NCBI GenBank assembly: GCA_021613375.1
Contig: CM038709.1
Span: 39,701,656 to 39,765,655 of the forward strand
Source of the DNA: Megaleporinus macrocephalus
Taxonomy: Eukaryota > Chordata > Actinopteri > Characiformes > Anostomidae
Direction of reading: 5' to 3'
Length of the DNA stretch: 64,000 nucleotides
Position 1 is the first letter of the stretch. The number at the start of each line of letters is the position of its first letter. Made by a program: the position numbers and the translations under genes. A model generated the notes under the pieces. The model was not told the DNA's origin. It saw only the letters and a list, made by a program, of their open reading frames with translations, and searched no databases. Below are positions 22,900 to 33,770 of this stretch, in pieces.

Positions 22900-23565
22900 A
22901 TGAACAGATACACCTGGAGCTTCAAACTGCACCTATAAGGGCGAACGTAGAACCGTGCGGTACACGCGCTCCATCCACGCTCCAGGAGAACACGGTTCAC
23001 CACAACAGTCAAAACTTTCCAGCGGCTTACAGCGCCGAGATGAGACGGGCCCCCTTTGGCATGCTGCCCCCCTCCCTTCTGGCAGTGTCTTTGCACACAA
23101 ACATCCAAGAGATCCTCTGCCAGCTTTTAAACACAATCCTCCAACGCTACTCGAGGTTTGGCACCGGCCGCGAATCGGGGACCAGAGCTAAATAACTCCA
23201 GACTCTCCGAAGCATTTCGAAGGGCAATGGTTCTGATGTTACAGAACACAAAAAAAAAACTGTGGGGCCTCTGTTCCCCGGCTCTGCTGATAAGGCTATT
23301 AAAGACGTTTCGGAGGCGCTATTTCTGTCGTCGGACCCAGTGCGGTTAGCTGGTGGGAGAGAGGCTGAAATAAAAGGCAATCCTTTTGTCATTATGAAGA
23401 CAGAGGGATTTCTTGGGCCTTTTCGGCGCTCCGGTAATCACTGCCAGACTCCGGCTGATAATACGAGGCGTCATATTGTAGCCGCTCCAAAGTAGCTTAT
23501 GAGCCTGTAGGTGACTTTAGAGGGTGCGCAGTATTTTTTATACTTCTACATTCGGGCTGATGCAG
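22900..23565. promoter_or_regulatory. Candidate conserved noncoding block
   Basis: CpG-richer unique sequence, bounded by AT-rich repeat DNA. It includes 'GGCCCCCTTTGGCATGC', 'ATTTCGAAGGGCAATGG', and 'TTTTGTCATTATGAAGACAG'. Six overlapping open frames of 63-108 codons on both strands give no recognisable domain, so the block is listed as noncoding. Confidence 0.35.
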
Positions 23566-24019
23566 AAGTTTGAACACACACAGACGAACGGAACGTCTTG
23601 CTGAAGTTTTCGTTTGAATATGGCGTTTGGTTTTTTAGAGTGCTATGTGGTTTGTATGATTAGTTCAGCATGTCCAGTTCAAAAAAGAGTAGGCCACTGC
23701 ATTTTCTTTGGACTTGTGACATCATTCCCACATTGTCTGAACTCTCATTGGCTAATGCTGTTTTGGAGTAGTTTTCTTTTCTAAATATACATGTTTTCTG
23801 CATTTCAGTCTTTAAAGAACTATGTTTGGGATTCTTTGCATGTGCTGTTTGTTTGTTGAGTTCAACGTGTTGGAAAAGCAATAACACGCTAAAATAGAAA
23901 ATGCAGTGTAACAAACAACATTGTTTTATTTTCTTATTTTCATTCAAATAAACAGTAACACTAAATGTGTTTTTAGATTTACAACATTGTAAATAATCAA
24001 TATATATATATATATCTTC
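23566..24019. other. Noncoding stretch, nothing recognised
   Basis: A 95-codon reverse frame at 23,660-23,947 is AT-rich and has no recognisable features. Confidence 0.35.
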
Positions 24020-24181
24020 AAATCGGCCACTTTAAAGGAGAGGCCAAAAACAGTCTTAACCTTCTATGTAAGTCAATGGAACCAGAATTTTTAACCAGCT
24101 AGGAACACTGGAGCGTTTTTATTAGTCCATTCAGAATTTTTCACACAATACAAACAACAGCTGTCGTGTTCAAATGATGCA

Positions 24182-24183
<2 letters not shown>
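24020..24183 (-). mobile_element. R1 MITE copy, reverse orientation, between TA tracts
   Basis: Contains 'TAAAGGAGAGGCCAAAAAC', 'AAGTCAATGGAACCAGAA' and 'GTGTTCAAATGATGCAGAA', the reverse complement of R1. A short TA tract lies on its left and a long (AT)n array on its right. Confidence 0.7.

Positions 24184-24265
<82 letters not shown>
24184..24265. repeat. (AT)n microsatellite
   Basis: About 82 bp of AT repeat immediately after the R1 copy, then a 'GGTATATATATATGG' fringe. Confidence 0.95.
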
Positions 24266-24267
<2 letters not shown>

Positions 24268-24539
24268 TATATATATATGGTCTTCTGATCTTCTAGTAAC
24301 TCTGACTAAGTATTACACTTACTACACTATATGTAGTCTTGTATTTATTCTCTTCTCTGTAGGTGTTCCAGTCTTGCTAGGTGTTGCTTTGTGTCTTATC
24401 TTATTTTGTTGTCTTCTTTCTAGGTATCAGCACTGGCACTTGTTTATGGCAGTGTTTGAGCTCAAGTAGTTAGGACTTAAACCTGTTTGTACTAGATAAA
24501 TGCCGTACATGTAAAAGTATATATATACTGTAAATATAT
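24266..24539. other. Noncoding spacer
   Basis: AT-rich sequence between the array and an R2 copy; nothing recognised. Confidence 0.3.
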
Positions 24540-24665
24540 ACTGGGTCTCATCTAATACCTGCTTTGACTGATCAGTACTTCATTAAGCTAAATCAAGATT
24601 GCTGCTGAAGGAACTGAATACATTCATACAATGTCTGGGGCGTCCAGGAGTAATCTGGATCTACA
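24540..24665 (-). repeat. R2 unclassified repeat, reverse, truncated
   Basis: Reads 'CATCTAATACCTGCTTTGAC', 'CAGTACTTCATTAAGC', 'GAACTGAATACATTCATAC' and 'GGGGCGTCCAGGAG', the reverse complement of R2. It lacks the 'GGTTGTTTCCACAAG' end. Confidence 0.6.
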
Positions 24666-24889
24666 CTTTGATATGATATGATCTACTTTTTTCACAATAA
24701 GATATTCATGTTACTTTGTATTATATTTATGGTTATTTACAGTTTATTATTCCAGTTGTTTGGTGTAACAGACTTTCCTTTCTTACATCAAAATCATGAA
24801 GGTCCAGTTTTATAAGCTGAGTTAGGAATGGCCCCTGTTGTTCCCATTTTTTTATGACCTTGTTTACGGCAGTGTTGTTTTTGAGAGAA

Positions 24890-25130
24890 ATCAGAAATCC
24901 CCCCACAGAACAGGCGGGTGATTCACTGAGGCCTCGTACATGTGATTGGGCCCCTGCAACCCCCCCTCACACCTATCCCGAGGGCCTATAAAAGGGTGTC
25001 ATACACATGCGTTTAAATATGACAGACAACAGAGCGACTGGCGAGGAGTTAAGGAGGGTCATTGCCTCCCGGAGAGGCATCAGTAGGGTGGAACGAAATC
25101 AGACCTTTGATAAGACCTTTATTAAGAGAT
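24890..25130 (+). promoter_or_regulatory. Candidate TATA-containing promoter-like block
   Basis: CpG- and C-rich unique sequence leads to a good TATA box, CCTATAAAAGG at about 24,985-24,995, then 'CGTTTAAATATGAC' and 'CAGAGCGACTGGCGAGG'. An initiation site would be expected near 25,015-25,025, but no ORF follows. 'GACCTTTGAT' near 25,102 is TCF/LEF-like. It could equally be a noncoding element with a chance TATA match. Confidence 0.3.
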
Positions 25131-25799
25131 AGATAGAATACTGTAGCAAATAAGTTAACTTCTTAACTTCTTAATTTAAGCTCTTTCCCTAAAAGGATGT
25201 GTAGTAATATAAAAATAATCAATGTCAATGTCATTAATTGAAAAAATCAAGAAAATATACATATTAAAATTTTACAGTGCAGTAGCTGATTTTCTGCTGT
25301 TCGGTGCTGCTGGAACGTGTGTTTTAAGCATCCAACAGTATCCAGAAGACACACTACAGCTCCATTTCCCCTGGTACTGCTTTTCCTCTCTGCTCATCAT
25401 GAGCAGCAGTTAAATTACTGTGGAAGTGTGAACGTCCAGAAAATGTAGTTCTGATGACACTTCATAGCTCTGTATGATGTCAACAGGTCACACGCTATTT
25501 CATGGTAGTTTCGTGGCTTAAAGTTCTAAGTAATATCCTTGAACGGCTGTCGTGCCACGTTTCTGCTTCAATCAACTTGTTTTCAAACCAACGTCCACAC
25601 TTACATTACATGAGTATGCAAACTTTTGTACTGCTTTAAGATTTCATAGAACAAACCAATAAATATAATAGAAATAGTCCAGAATTGCTAGTAAAACAAC
25701 ATTTACATTAAGTAAAAGTTATTTAAACTTTATTAAAACTTTCTTTTTCCAAACAAGAAAAAATTTAAATAGTATTAATACAGTAAGTAGTGCTTTTAC
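25131..25799. other. Noncoding stretch, nothing recognised
   Basis: AT-rich; a 63-codon frame at 25,222-25,413 has no domain. Confidence 0.35.
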
Positions 25800-25985
25800 G
25801 CACCTCAGTGTGTTTATTTAACCCTTTTCAAACTTATTCTTGTGTAAACAACCCACTATTATTTACAGTTCTCATCTAATACCTGCTTTGACTGCTCAGT
25901 ACTTCATTAAGCTAAATCAAGATTGCTGCTGAAGGAACTGAATACATTCATACAATGTCTGGGACGTCCAGGAGAAATCTGAGAC
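25800..25985 (-). repeat. R2 unclassified repeat, reverse, near full length
   Basis: Includes 'TGTGTTTATTTAACCC', 'AACAACCCACTATTATTTAC', 'CATCTAATACCTGCTTTGAC' and 'GGGACGTCCAGGAGAAATC', the reverse complement of nearly the whole copy at 2888-3083. Confidence 0.65.
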
Positions 25986-26121
25986 CCCACATCCACACTT
26001 GAGCAAACTTAGAAAATGCAAGTTTTTACCTGTTACATAGTTTTAAATGTTCATAGACAATTTCACAGAACAAATCAATAAAATAAAATTTCAAATTAAG
26101 CTTAAGTTTCATTTTGGAAAT

Positions 26122-26432
26122 ATCCATCCATTATCTTCCACTAGTCGGGGACACCAGGGGCCGCATCGTCATGAGGTGAAGGCTGGGTACACCATGCACA
26201 GGTCGCCAGTCCATCGCATGGCCAACACACACTCACACCTACAGGCAAGTTAGAGTGACAGATCAACCTAACATGCATGTGTTTGGAGTGTGGGAGGAAA
26301 CCGGAGTACCCGGAGGAAACCCACTCAAGCACAGGGAGAACATACACACTCTACACAAAACCACCCGGATCGGGAATCCAACCCAGATCATCTTACTGTG
26401 AGGAGACAGTGGTGACCACTACACCACCGTGC
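26122..26432 (+). repeat. R4 fish repeat, near complete
   Basis: Order of parts: ATCCATCCATTATCTTCC, 'GGTACACCATGCACAGGTCG', 'CTAACATGCATGTGTTTGG', 'GTGGGAGGAAACCGGAG', 'GGGAATCCAACCCAGATC' and the terminal 'GACCACTACACCACCGTGC'. This terminus is the source type of the 20-bp minisatellite at 31.2 kb. Confidence 0.8.
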
Positions 26433-26455
26433 GAAATATGATGAAGGTAAATATG

Positions 26456-26456
<1 letters not shown>

Positions 26457-26534
<78 letters not shown>
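26457..26534. repeat. (TA)n microsatellite
   Basis: About 78 bp of TA repeat between an R4 end and a truncated Tc1-b element. Confidence 0.95.
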
Positions 26535-26536
<2 letters not shown>

Positions 26537-26822
26537 CAGAGTAACTGCCGTGAGCTGCACAGGCAGCATCTAGATGGACTGGGAGACTTAATAAGGTCCT
26601 GATAGGTTGTCTCAGGTGTCTGGAACCATAGCTCAATCAGCATATATGGATGTGTGTGATCTGTAAGGATGGATTCATACCCAAATCAGTTGGGAGTGTC
26701 TTCCACATGGATGAGTGGCTCCAGAGAATGCTATGAAGACATTGCCCAGACTGTAATCCTGCCATCTATACGCTGTCGCCGACAAACAGTGGTCATAATA
26801 ATGTGACTCGACTGTGTGTGTA
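26535..26822 (-). mobile_element. Tc1-b: internally deleted Tc1-like element
   Basis: The right end 'GTCATAATAATGTGACTCG' is the Tc1-b TIR (also at 42.7, 43.2 and 62.4 kb). Inside, 'GGATTCATACCCAAATCAG' and 'GTCCTGATAGGTTGTCTCAG' match the other copies in reverse orientation. The central transposase part is deleted, and the left TIR is replaced by (TA)n. Confidence 0.7.
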
Positions 26823-27010
26823 TATTGTCGCTGTCCAAAGGAAAACATATATCTCTGATTTTGATGATTTGTAATTTTCTACATTATTTGAACACAGCAG
26901 CTGGCATTAACATTGTGTGAACCCTTCATGATGATTGGACCAACAAATTCTGGTTCCATTGACTTACATTGAAAGTAAAGACAGTTTTTATCCTCTCCTG
27001 GAATAAATAA
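26823..27010 (+). mobile_element. R1 MITE copy with left TIR
   Basis: Starts 'TATTGTCGCTGTCCAAAGG', the R1 left TIR, then 'TCTACATTATTTGAACACAG', 'CATGATGATTGGACCAAC' and 'TTTTTATCCTCTCCTGG'. The right end is eroded. Confidence 0.7.
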
Positions 27011-27038
27011 TAAATAATATAAAATATGCACACACATT

Positions 27039-27294
27039 TATATCATCACTGTCCAATGAAACACAAGTACCTACAAAATGGCAACTTTTCAGGAGAGGAC
27101 AAAATCAAGTCAATGGAACCAGATTTTTTTCCAAGCTATTTTGGAGCATTTCTATTGGTCCATTCATCATAAAATTTTAATACAATGTAAACGACAGTAC
27201 AATGTCAATGTCAACTTCAAATAATGTAGAAAAAGAAAAATCAACAAAAATGATTGTTGATGTAGGTGATTTTTTTTGGTCAGTGACGATATAT
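27039..27294 (-). mobile_element. R1 MITE, full length with both TIRs
   Basis: About 256 bp. Left end TATATCATCACTGTCCAATG; the right end CAGTGACGATATATA reads in reverse TATATCGTCACTGACCAA. Between them lies the R1 core in reverse. The TA-bounded TIRs fit a Tc1/mariner-type nonautonomous element. With the forward copy at 26,823 it forms an inverted pair. Confidence 0.75.
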
Positions 27295-27479
27295 ACTTTA
27301 CTTTTAAGTCAATTGAACCAGATCTTTTACTTTTGGACTATTTCTTTTAATCCACTCTTCTTAAAATTTGCACATGATGTCAACGACAAACAAAGTTTTT
27401 AAATAATGTTAAAAACTAAAAGCTCTAAGATTGAGATTTGAGGTTTTGCCTCAACAGTCATGATATATTTGCAGGAATA
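27295..27479 (-). mobile_element. Degenerate R1 fragment
   Basis: 'AAGTCAATTGAACCAGATC' and 'GCACATGATGTCAACGAC' resemble reverse R1. Ends are not resolved. Confidence 0.4.
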
Positions 27480-27980
27480 TGCTGGAATATTTTTTAACAC
27501 CTGCAAAGTTCAGTCTTAGAAGTTCAGCATTTTCTGCTTCTCGCTATCCAAACAACCTCAAACACATTCAGTGATACGGAGGTTCTAGACTCTGGGGTGG
27601 TCAGTCCACTGTTTTGAGAACAGTAGCAGCTTCTTTGTTTGATGTGTCTGTTTGATCTCCTTCGCTCAGTGAGAAGCTTCTTGAACATCTACACGTCCTT
27701 TCAGACCCATAGCACTGAGGTGGAGGATAAAGGGAAATACCTGTGGATGCTTTCAGGCAAGAGTGGAGTTTGATGTTCTCCTTGAACTCAAACATAAAAG
27801 TGCTGTTTATCTGATTGGACTGTTTGGTGGTCTACCAGGTCTTCCAGGTGGTTGTTTGGATATTTATCTTTAGTTTTTGTTTTTTGGCTTTTGTCACTTA
27901 TTTTGTCACTTATCTCCTTCCATATGAAAGTGGATTTTCTTCTATTTTGTTTCCTCATAAATGTAATAATGAGCAACAAC
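27480..27980 (-). pseudogene. Tc1-e: Tc1-like transposase fragment
   Basis: On the minus strand one frame contains KASTGISLYPPPQCYGSERT followed by CRC. This aligns with TSTGVSVHPFTVRRHLSAMD in the 35-kb copy and with the second helix-turn-helix of Tc1 transposases (SVSTVRRHL-type). 'AACCACCTGGAAGACCTGG', also minus, lies at the N-terminal side. Frames are broken and no catalytic part or TIR was identified. Confidence 0.6.
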
Positions 27981-28329
27981 CCCTAAAATAAATATCAAAC
28001 AAATTGCAGAAATTTCACATACAATATAAGCTAAAATGTATCTCACTATGTTTTAAACGAATAAGAAATGGGCTATACTTTTTTCATTATGCAACACTGG
28101 GCACTGATACACTGATGGACTGATGCTGTTGTGAGATCATCATGATGATGTCAGCTTTGCTGTAAAGGTGTGTCCAATGGGCCTTCGCACTAAATCCACC
28201 AGGAAAGAACTAGGCAATGCTTAAATTAGTGATATTACTCATGTCTGAGATACTGCATATGTTTTAAAGGGGCCAAGTCATGCAATTTATGTTGTCATAT
28301 GACTTTCGTTTGATTATAGGCACCAAAAA
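27981..28329. other. Noncoding stretch, nothing recognised
   Basis: No repeat family or ORF of note. 'CATCATGATGATGTCAGC' near 28,137 may be a small regulatory-like or repeat motif. Confidence 0.3.
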
Positions 28330-28522
<193 letters not shown>

Positions 28523-28549
28523 ATGATACGGGCCTTTAGACTGTATTTG

Positions 28550-29610
28550 TTTTGATTTGATCTCTACTAAAGCTTTGGCCCTACAGTGACAATCTCAATG
28601 GAAGAGCACCAAGAACTGCATTCCTTACAAAAACAGCACTTTGTGAGCAAGGATCGCGCTTCCAGGACTTATTTACAGATACACTGGCAGCTTTAGCCAA
28701 TGGCTTCACTTCAATAAGAACAGCTTTAGCGGCTTATCATGACCCTGGGCCACAACAGTGCATATATATTTTTTCATTTTCATCACTGTGCGAGTAGTTG
28801 TGTTCAAACCTAATAAAAGTGCCAGCACTCTTCATGCATTATTTACACTCTTCATATTGTACGCACATTTCCAGTCGCGCTCCCGCCATTCGCGATAACA
28901 CGCGAGATACTGTCGTCAGGATGCCGTTCGGTGGCCCGCCGTCCAGATGGTGCGGCATAGGATGTGGGGGAGCCGCCAATAAATAAATTTCCACATTTAA
29001 ATGAAAGGAAGAGGAAAACGAGTGTCGATCAAAGACCCCCGGCGCTCAGAGACAGGTACCAATTACGCCCCGGCTCAAATATTTACCACACAGACGTTCC
29101 TTTCCTCCTGCATGGCTTTCATATCGTGGACAGTTTTCAGGGTGGGGTGGGGGGAAGGTTGGAAAGCCCACTTTGATCAGGCTGATATTTCAACATTCGG
29201 CCTATGCCAATGCACGCGCGCTCATGCTAACGCGCTAAGCCCGCACACGCACACACACATGCATGCTAACGTGCTCGTATGGCCACATGTGCAGCCAATT
29301 AGCAGCAAAGTGTTTATGGGGAGGCCAGATGAGTTTCAAACAGGGCTCGCCGCTCCCCTGGTGCTCTTGACGGCTTACAGCTTTGACCTCCTCTCAGCAC
29401 GGCACGGAGTGCGAACGGAAACTCTGTTAAAACGCTTCTTCGGATTAAGCGCGTTCATAGAAAGGCCCGGTTTAGCCGAGTGAGGCCTGCGTTTCCTATA
29501 CATCCTGAGGGATCAGGGCAATTGACTTGGATTTGTCAGGTGATAAAAGGTTAATGTGTGTTAGATTTGGCAGACATTCCTCTGGCCTTGAACTTGACCT
29601 CGTCTAGCAT
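28550..29610. promoter_or_regulatory. Candidate conserved noncoding block, 1 kb
   Basis: Long unique CpG-containing sequence. Notable words are 'ATTCGCGATAACACGCGAG', 'GCCAATAAATAAATTTCC', 'GTGCAGCCAATTAGCAGC' (homeobox-like) and 'GCTTTGACCTCCTCTC'. A 160-codon frame at 29,001-29,483 has no recognisable domain and no supporting splice or start context. The block is therefore listed as noncoding. Confidence 0.4.
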
Positions 29611-29654
29611 CTAGACATGCTTTCAAACTAGCTCGTCCTTAGGCTGTGCCAATG

Positions 29655-29837
29655 TTCAGTCTTTTCAATGTTCAAGTTTTTCACTCCATTTGGAAAGTGT
29701 CATGATGAATGAATCAATAGAAATCACCCAAAATAAGTTGGAACAACTTCTGTTTCCATTGACTTTAATTAAACAATGGTTTTGGCCTCTCCTGTAAAGT
29801 CGGAATTTTGGAAATACTTGTTTTTCATTGGACAGTG

Positions 29838-29841
<4 letters not shown>
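29655..29841 (+). mobile_element. R1 MITE copy running into (TA)n
   Basis: 'GTGTCATGATGAATGAATC', 'AAATAAGTTGGAACAACTTC', 'CTCTCCTGTAAAGTCGG' and the right TIR 'TTTTTCATTGGACAGTGCC', immediately followed by AT repeats. Confidence 0.75.

Positions 29842-29918
<77 letters not shown>
29841..29918. repeat. (AT)n microsatellite at an R1 TIR
   Basis: About 78 bp, beginning exactly where the R1 TIR ends in CCAATAT. Confidence 0.95.
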
Positions 29919-29923
<5 letters not shown>

Positions 29924-30669
29924 ATCAGTGATACTATGGCTTATGGCTTCTGGAGGCTGATGGTTTTGTTGGATCTGTCTACAGCAGCTTCATTTTAAAT
30001 TTCAGGTTATTACACCCAAATCAGGTGAACAGAGTAAGAAGTACAACCTTTTCAATACAACCCATTTCAATTGTATGCCCAGAATGTCCATGGCCAGCTG
30101 TGTAACTCCCTCACAATCTCATTTACAGAAGTAGGCAGATAAACAGGCTACAGTTGGTTTCAAGTGTGGCATTTACATTTACAACATTTAGGTGCTTCGT
30201 GTTTGGTCAGAGTATGTATGTCGTATGTAGGTTTAAGTCCAAACTGCCCTTGAGCTCAAACCCTGCCAGAAACAATGGCCAGTGCAGATGCCTAGAGAGA
30301 AGACAACAAAACACAAGGTTAAATACAGTCAATTAACTCTAGAACCAGAAAGACAACCTGGTAGCACACAGTCAAAAGTAAATTAAAAACTCAAAGCGTA
30401 CCTTACCAGCAAAGAAGACACATCCAGTCAGGACACTCAAGCACACAATCACACAATTACTCTCAATATGAAGTCCAAAGAGGTTTGAAACAATGAAACA
30501 TGCCATCATTAGGCTTAAAAACCAAAGCCAACCCATTGGAGAAACAACAAATGGCATAAGCTTTTTAAGAGAATGCACTGGCGAGCTTAGATATGCCTTC
30601 ATTATATCCATGTGAAAGAGGAACACTTTCAAAACCATCAGCCAAAGGTGTGAGAACTAAGAACCAATA
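29919..30669. other. Noncoding stretch, unrecognised reverse frame
   Basis: An 88-codon reverse frame at 30,372-30,638 is rich in hydrophobic residues but matches nothing I recognise. No exon signals were found that would support it. Confidence 0.3.
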
Positions 30670-30888
30670 GAAGACTTGAACAGAATAAACACAGAGGGTT
30701 TACCACATAAGGGACTTAAGAGGACTTAAAAATGGGAAGACCATATTAGAATTAAACCTGGAGCAACATCTTATAGGCACAGATCAACTTGTATCAGAAT
30801 GATGGAGAAGAAAAGTATGGAGAAGGGAACAAACTACTCATAATCCAAAACATATATCTGTGAAGCATGGTGGAGGTAGTGTCGAAGT
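30670..30888 (+). pseudogene. Tc1-like transposase fragment
   Basis: Reads EKYGEGNKLL and then SVKHGGGSV in another frame (30,862-30,888), the hallmark of the Tc1 DDE domain just before the conserved WG. Broken by a frame change and cut off by flanking DNA next to R4. Close relation to Tc1-a is possible. Confidence 0.55.
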
Positions 30889-30908
30889 ATAATGACCAAT
30901 GGAACTTG

Positions 30909-31240
30909 TCCATCCATCCACCCATCCATATCTTCTACTTTATACTATTATTAGGGGTCATGGGGGGGCTGGAGTCAATCCCAGCGCCATCGGGTGAAGG
31001 TGGGGTACACCATGGACAGTTCACCAGTCCATCACATGGTCAACATACACTCACACACATATTCACACCTACGGGCAGTTTAGAGTGAGTGATCAACCTA
31101 ACATGGATGTGTTTGGACTGTGGGAGGAAACCAGAGTACCCGGAGGAAACCCACTCAAGCACCAGGAGAACATGCACAGTCCACACAGAACCACCCGGAC
31201 TGGGAATCCAACCTGGATCGTCTTGCTGTGAGGTGACAGT
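30909..31240 (+). repeat. R4 fish repeat whose terminus is expanded
   Basis: Complete order of R4 parts from 'CCATCCATCCACCCATCC' through 'GGGCTGGAGTCAATCCC', 'GTGTTTGGACTGTGGGAGG' and 'GTCTTGCTGTGAGGTGACAG'. The expected terminal 'GCTAACCACTACACCAC...' is here replaced by the 75-unit array that follows. Confidence 0.85.
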
Positions 31241-32734
31241 ACTAACCACCACACCACCATACTAACCATTACACCACCGTACTAACCACTACACCACCAT
31301 ACTAACCACTACACCACCATACTAACCACTACACCACCGTACTAACCACTACACCACCGTACTACCCACTACACCACCGTACTAACCACTACACCACCAT
31401 ACTAACCACTACACCACCATACTAACCACTACACCACCATACTAACCACTACACCACCGTACTAACCACTACACCACCGTACTAACCACTACACCACCAT
31501 ACTAACCACTACACCACCATACTAACCACTACACCACCATACTAACCACTACACCACCGTACTAACCACTACACCACCATACTAACCACTACACCACCAT
31601 ACTAACCACTACACCACCATACTAACCACTACACCACCGTACTAACCACTACACCACCGTACTACCCACTACACCACCGTACTAACCACTACACCACCAT
31701 ACTAACCACTACACCACCGTACTAACCACTAAACCAGCGTACTAACCATTACACCACCGTACTAACCACTACACCACCGTACTAGCCACTACACCACCGT
31801 ACTAACCACTACACCACCATACTAACCACTACACCACCATACTACCCACTACACCACCGTACTACCCACTACACCACCGTACTAACCACTACACCACCGT
31901 ACTAACTACTACACCACCGTACTACCCACTACACCACCGTACTAACCACCACACCACCGTACTAACCACCACACCACCGTACTAACCACTACACCACCAT
32001 ACTAACCACTACACAACCGTACTAACCACTACACCACCGTACTAACTACTACACCACCGTACTAACCACTACACCACCGTACTAACCACCACACCACCGT
32101 ACTAACCACTACACCACCGTACTAACCACCACACCACCGTACTAACCACTACACCACCGTACTAACTACTACACCACCATACTAACCACTACACCACCAT
32201 ACTAACCACTACACCACACTAACCACTACACCACCGTACTAACCACTACACCACCGTACTAACCACCACACCACCATACTAACCACTACACCACCGTACT
32301 AACTACTACACCACCATACTAACCACTACACCACCATATTAACCACTACACCACCGTACTAACTACTACACCACCATACTAACCACTACACCACCATACT
32401 AACCACTACACCACACTAACCACTACACCACCGTACTAACCACTACACCACCGTACTAACCACCACACCACCGTGCTAACCACCACACCACCGTACTAAC
32501 CACTACACCACCGTACTAACCACCACACCACCGTGCTAACCACTACACCACCATACTAACCACTACACCACCGTACTAACCACCACACCACCGTATTAAC
32601 CACTACACCACTATACTAACCACTACACCACCATACTAACCACTACACCACCATACTAACCACTACACCACCATACTAACCACTACACCACCGTACTAAC
32701 CACCACACCACCGTGCTAACCACTACACCACTGT
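31241..32734 (+). repeat. 20-bp minisatellite, about 75 units, from the R4 terminus
   Basis: Unit ACTAACCACTACACCACCGT, with a second common form ending CCAT. Two units (starting 32,201 and 32,398) lack the last 3 bp. Units with ACTACCC or GCTAACC are point variants. The array is preceded by R4 and followed by GCCGCC, the usual R4 end, so it grew inside the R4 terminus. The block of three CCGT units ending in an ACTACCC unit recurs 300 bp (15 units) apart near 31,321 and 31,621, which suggests higher-order amplification. Confidence 0.95.
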
Positions 32735-32756
32735 GCCGCCCTGTATTTATTTATTT

Positions 32757-33215
32757 TTAGTTTTGTTTTGGTTTTTTTCTGCCATATGTTTGCCACGTAA
32801 CCCGTCACAGAGTTTTCAAAATATCAACACCATTCCAACTCCAGATTGTCCGGTCTGATTGTATGATTTGGTCTTGTATACAGCTTTTTGATTGGATTCC
32901 TATTCAAATTTGGATACCCCCAAACATCACGGTTTCATTTAATTTACAGCCTCCAAACTGCATGTACTCAATCAGGGCAGTTCCCCTAAACACTAATGCA
33001 CAGACATACCCACATGCACTCCTCTATTTGACATTCATTCATCCTTAGAGTATCTCCCATAGAGTATCATTCATTTGGGAGCTCATTCAACCATTACGGT
33101 TTCGTTTTAACCTACAGCCACCAAACTGTGTCTGCGTTCCCTCAGGGCAGGTCTCTAAACACTAATCCACAGACATACCCACGCGCACTCCTCTATCTCC
33201 ATCCGTCCTGCCATT
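32757..33215 (+). repeat. R6 unclassified repeat, two tandem-like copies
   Basis: 'CACGGTTTCATTTAATTTAC' to 'ACCCACATGCACTCCTC' (about 32,929-33,030) and 'TACGGTTTCGTTTTAACC' to 'CCCACGCGCACTCCTC' (about 33,092-33,195) are related. A third copy is at 36,920-37,130, where the upstream part 'TTTTCTGCTGGATCTTCG' with CCGCGTAAC also matches 'TTTTCTGCCATATGTTTGCC' with ACGTAAC. Class unknown. Confidence 0.5.
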
Positions 33216-33229
33216 TGAAAGTTTTATCA

Positions 33230-33610
33230 GTGCTAAACTTCCCAAATTTGCCCAAATAATCTGGGCCCTTTTATCAGATTAGTGCTCTCTCTCTCTTTCT
33301 ACGTCCTTCTTTTAACAGATTTAGCCTGTGGCTGGCTCGTTGCATCACTTCTTCTGTTCCTCTGAGCCAGGTTCACTAGAGCTCTCTTGAATCCATCTAT
33401 TCCGAGAGCTGTTGATGTTTTTCTCCTCAGGGATTTGCCGCAGATTTGAGAGCTCATTTCTTTAAGCAAGAGAGTTAATCGGATGGGAGATGCTGCTTTA
33501 TGTGGTCGTAGCACGCAAAGGTGGGCCAGATGTGCTCTCCAGGGTGGACACAAAGCTGGTCTTCTAGACGGATTTAGCAGCAGCTCCACCTACCTGAATT
33601 CCAAGATGAC
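33230..33610. promoter_or_regulatory. Candidate conserved noncoding block
   Basis: Unique sequence including 'CAAATAATCTGGGCCC', 'GCCGCAGATTTGAGAGC' and 'GAGAGTTAATCGGATGGG'. A 96-codon reverse frame at 33,299-33,589 has no recognisable domain. Confidence 0.3.
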
Positions 33611-33770
33611 CTGTCAGTAAAGAAAAGCAGCACATCTATTTTTCTTTTCTGTAGTGTAAATAGGAACCAGTGGTCACCATGTCTCCATTCAAAACAGCCT
33701 TAAAATATGAGTTAATAATATGTATATAATGTTAATATTAGAGATAATAACATAAAAAACACTGTTTCCA

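Noticed and set aside
29001..29483. 160-codon forward frame
   Set aside because: No recognisable domain, no splice context; GC-rich unique DNA lowers stop frequency.
30372..30638. Hydrophobic 88-codon reverse frame as a membrane protein exon
   Set aside because: AT-rich antisense of ordinary sequence; no start context, splice sites or family match seen.
31241..32734. CRISPR or telomere-type array
   Set aside because: The 20-bp units are contiguous and derive from the R4 end; the motif is not telomeric.
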